Origin: Palsa-504 sp963822765
GTDB lineage: Bacteria > Actinomycetota > Actinomycetes > Streptosporangiales > Streptosporangiaceae
Direction of reading: 5' to 3'
Assembly (NCBI GenBank): GCA_963822765.1
Contig: CAWGJL010000001.1
Location: 186,001 to 250,000, forward strand
DNA: 64,000 nt
How positions within the stretch are numbered: the first letter of the stretch is position 1; every line of letters begins with the position of its first letter. The notes below the pieces were generated by a model, which was not told the origin of the DNA, searched no databases, and saw nothing but the letters and a program-made list of their open reading frames with translations. The position numbers were made by a program, and so were the translations under genes. Below are positions 63,481-64,000 of the stretch, in pieces.

Positions 63481-64000
63481 CGGACGGCAAAGACGGCCTG
63501 GTCATCGTCGACAAGCCCGGCGGCCTGACCTCGCACGACGTGGTGGCGCGGATCCGCCGGCTGGCCGGCACCAGGCGGGTGGGTCACGCGGGCACCCTGG
63601 ACCCGATGGCGACCGGCGTCCTGGTGGTCGGGGTCGAGAAGGCCACCCGCCTGCTCGGCCACCTGACCCTGACCGAGAAGCAGTACGACGCCACGATCCG
63701 GCTCGGCCAGTCGACCAGCACCGACGACGCGGAGGGTGAGATCACCGGCACCGCGCCGGCCACCGGCCTCACCCCAGAAACGATCAGCAAGGCCGTCGCC
63801 GATCTGACCGGCGAGATCCAGCAGGTCCCGCCCGCGGTCAGCGCGATCAAGGTCGACGGCCAGCGCGCCTACAAGCTGACCAGGGCCGGAGCCGCGCCCG
63901 AGCTCAAGCCCCGCCCGGTCACCGTCTACGAGTTCACCGTCACCGCCATCCGCCCGGCCGGCGACGGTGACCTCACCGACATCGACGCCACCGTGCGCTG
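63477..64000 (+). CDS. truB: tRNA pseudouridine(55) synthase, 3' truncated
   Basis: The first ~175 residues are visible. The catalytic Asp42 is in RRVGHAGTLDPMATGVLVV, and KPGGLTSHDVVARIRR and QVPPAVSAIKVDGQRAYKLT are typical. ATG 63477 overlaps the rbfA stop (ATGA). The gene runs off the right edge. Confidence 0.95.
   Translation, partial: MTDGKDGLVIVDKPGGLTSHDVVARIRRLAGTRRVGHAGTLDPMATGVLVVGVEKATRLLGHLTLTEKQYDATIRLGQSTSTDDAEGEITGTAPATGLTPETISKAVADLTGEIQQVPPAVSAIKVDGQRAYKLTRAGAAPELKPRPVTVYEFTVTAIRPAGDGDLTDIDATVR

Overview
The window is very GC-rich, gene-dense actinobacterial chromosome. Several lineage-typical blocks support this: clpS-DUF2017-Mec-CysO-CysM-MBL-rph-rdgB, dxr-rseP-ispG, a class II-like HelD, and rimP-nusA-ylxR-infB-DUF503-rbfA-truB. 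Gene content and composition would suit a Streptosporangiales-like organism, but the genus cannot be fixed from sequence alone.

Layout. 1-2.3 kb: a helicase tail, nicotinamidase, a methyltransferase and a YcxB-like membrane protein. 2.38-5.7 kb: a compact peptide-export locus with twin operator-like repeats, a double-glycine leader peptide, a small one-helix accessory protein and a C39-peptidase ABC exporter. 5.7-9.1 kb, opposite strand: an orphan NarL-type response regulator downstream of two low-complexity Val-Thr-Gly repeat proteins. 9.2-10.4 kb: a tyrosine recombinase with altered catalytic residues between a perfect palindrome and a long inverted repeat. 10.5-14.1 kb: a YbaK-type deacylase, an ECF sigma factor with an overlapping membrane partner, and pncB. 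14.2-19.4 kb: ClpS, the CysO-dependent cysteine pathway, rph, rdgB, bcp and tRNA-Leu(UAG). 20.3-25.8 kb: a degraded region with a frameshifted SDR, an IS701-type transposase relic, a MazF-like toxin, a broken MDR oxidoreductase, VapBC and an HNH remnant. 25.8-31.9 kb: two MFS transporters, an esterase, a DGPF protein with an ECF42-type sigma factor, and DUF3618. 32-37.5 kb: gcvH, gcvT, a pterin dehydratase, a secreted protease and a secreted phosphatase-like protein. 37.5-41.2 kb: two MEP isoprenoid genes (dxr, ispG) around a site-2 protease. 41.2-46 kb: a DeoR regulator divergent from a ribose-type ABC importer. 46-54.5 kb: a TAP-like hydrolase, GNAT, MarR, ROK and HelD. 54.5-64 kb: an amidase, two ferritin-like genes and the translation/transcription operon.

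The most interesting item is the peptide locus. The precursor's leader ends in IVGG. In the written frame the core has only two cysteines and a short tail, but after a run of six C residues the neighbouring frame gives a proline/cysteine-rich tail with PPC motifs. Joined, they make a 59-residue precursor with a six-cysteine core. A missing base or a -1 frameshift would join them.

The same kind of one-base deficit recurs in an SDR gene, a ferritin-like gene and an MDR remnant, and a repeat gene carries two extra bases. Three other genes read far past their domain ends, antisense to neighbours. Indel errors in this assembly should be ruled out before biological meaning is given to each break.
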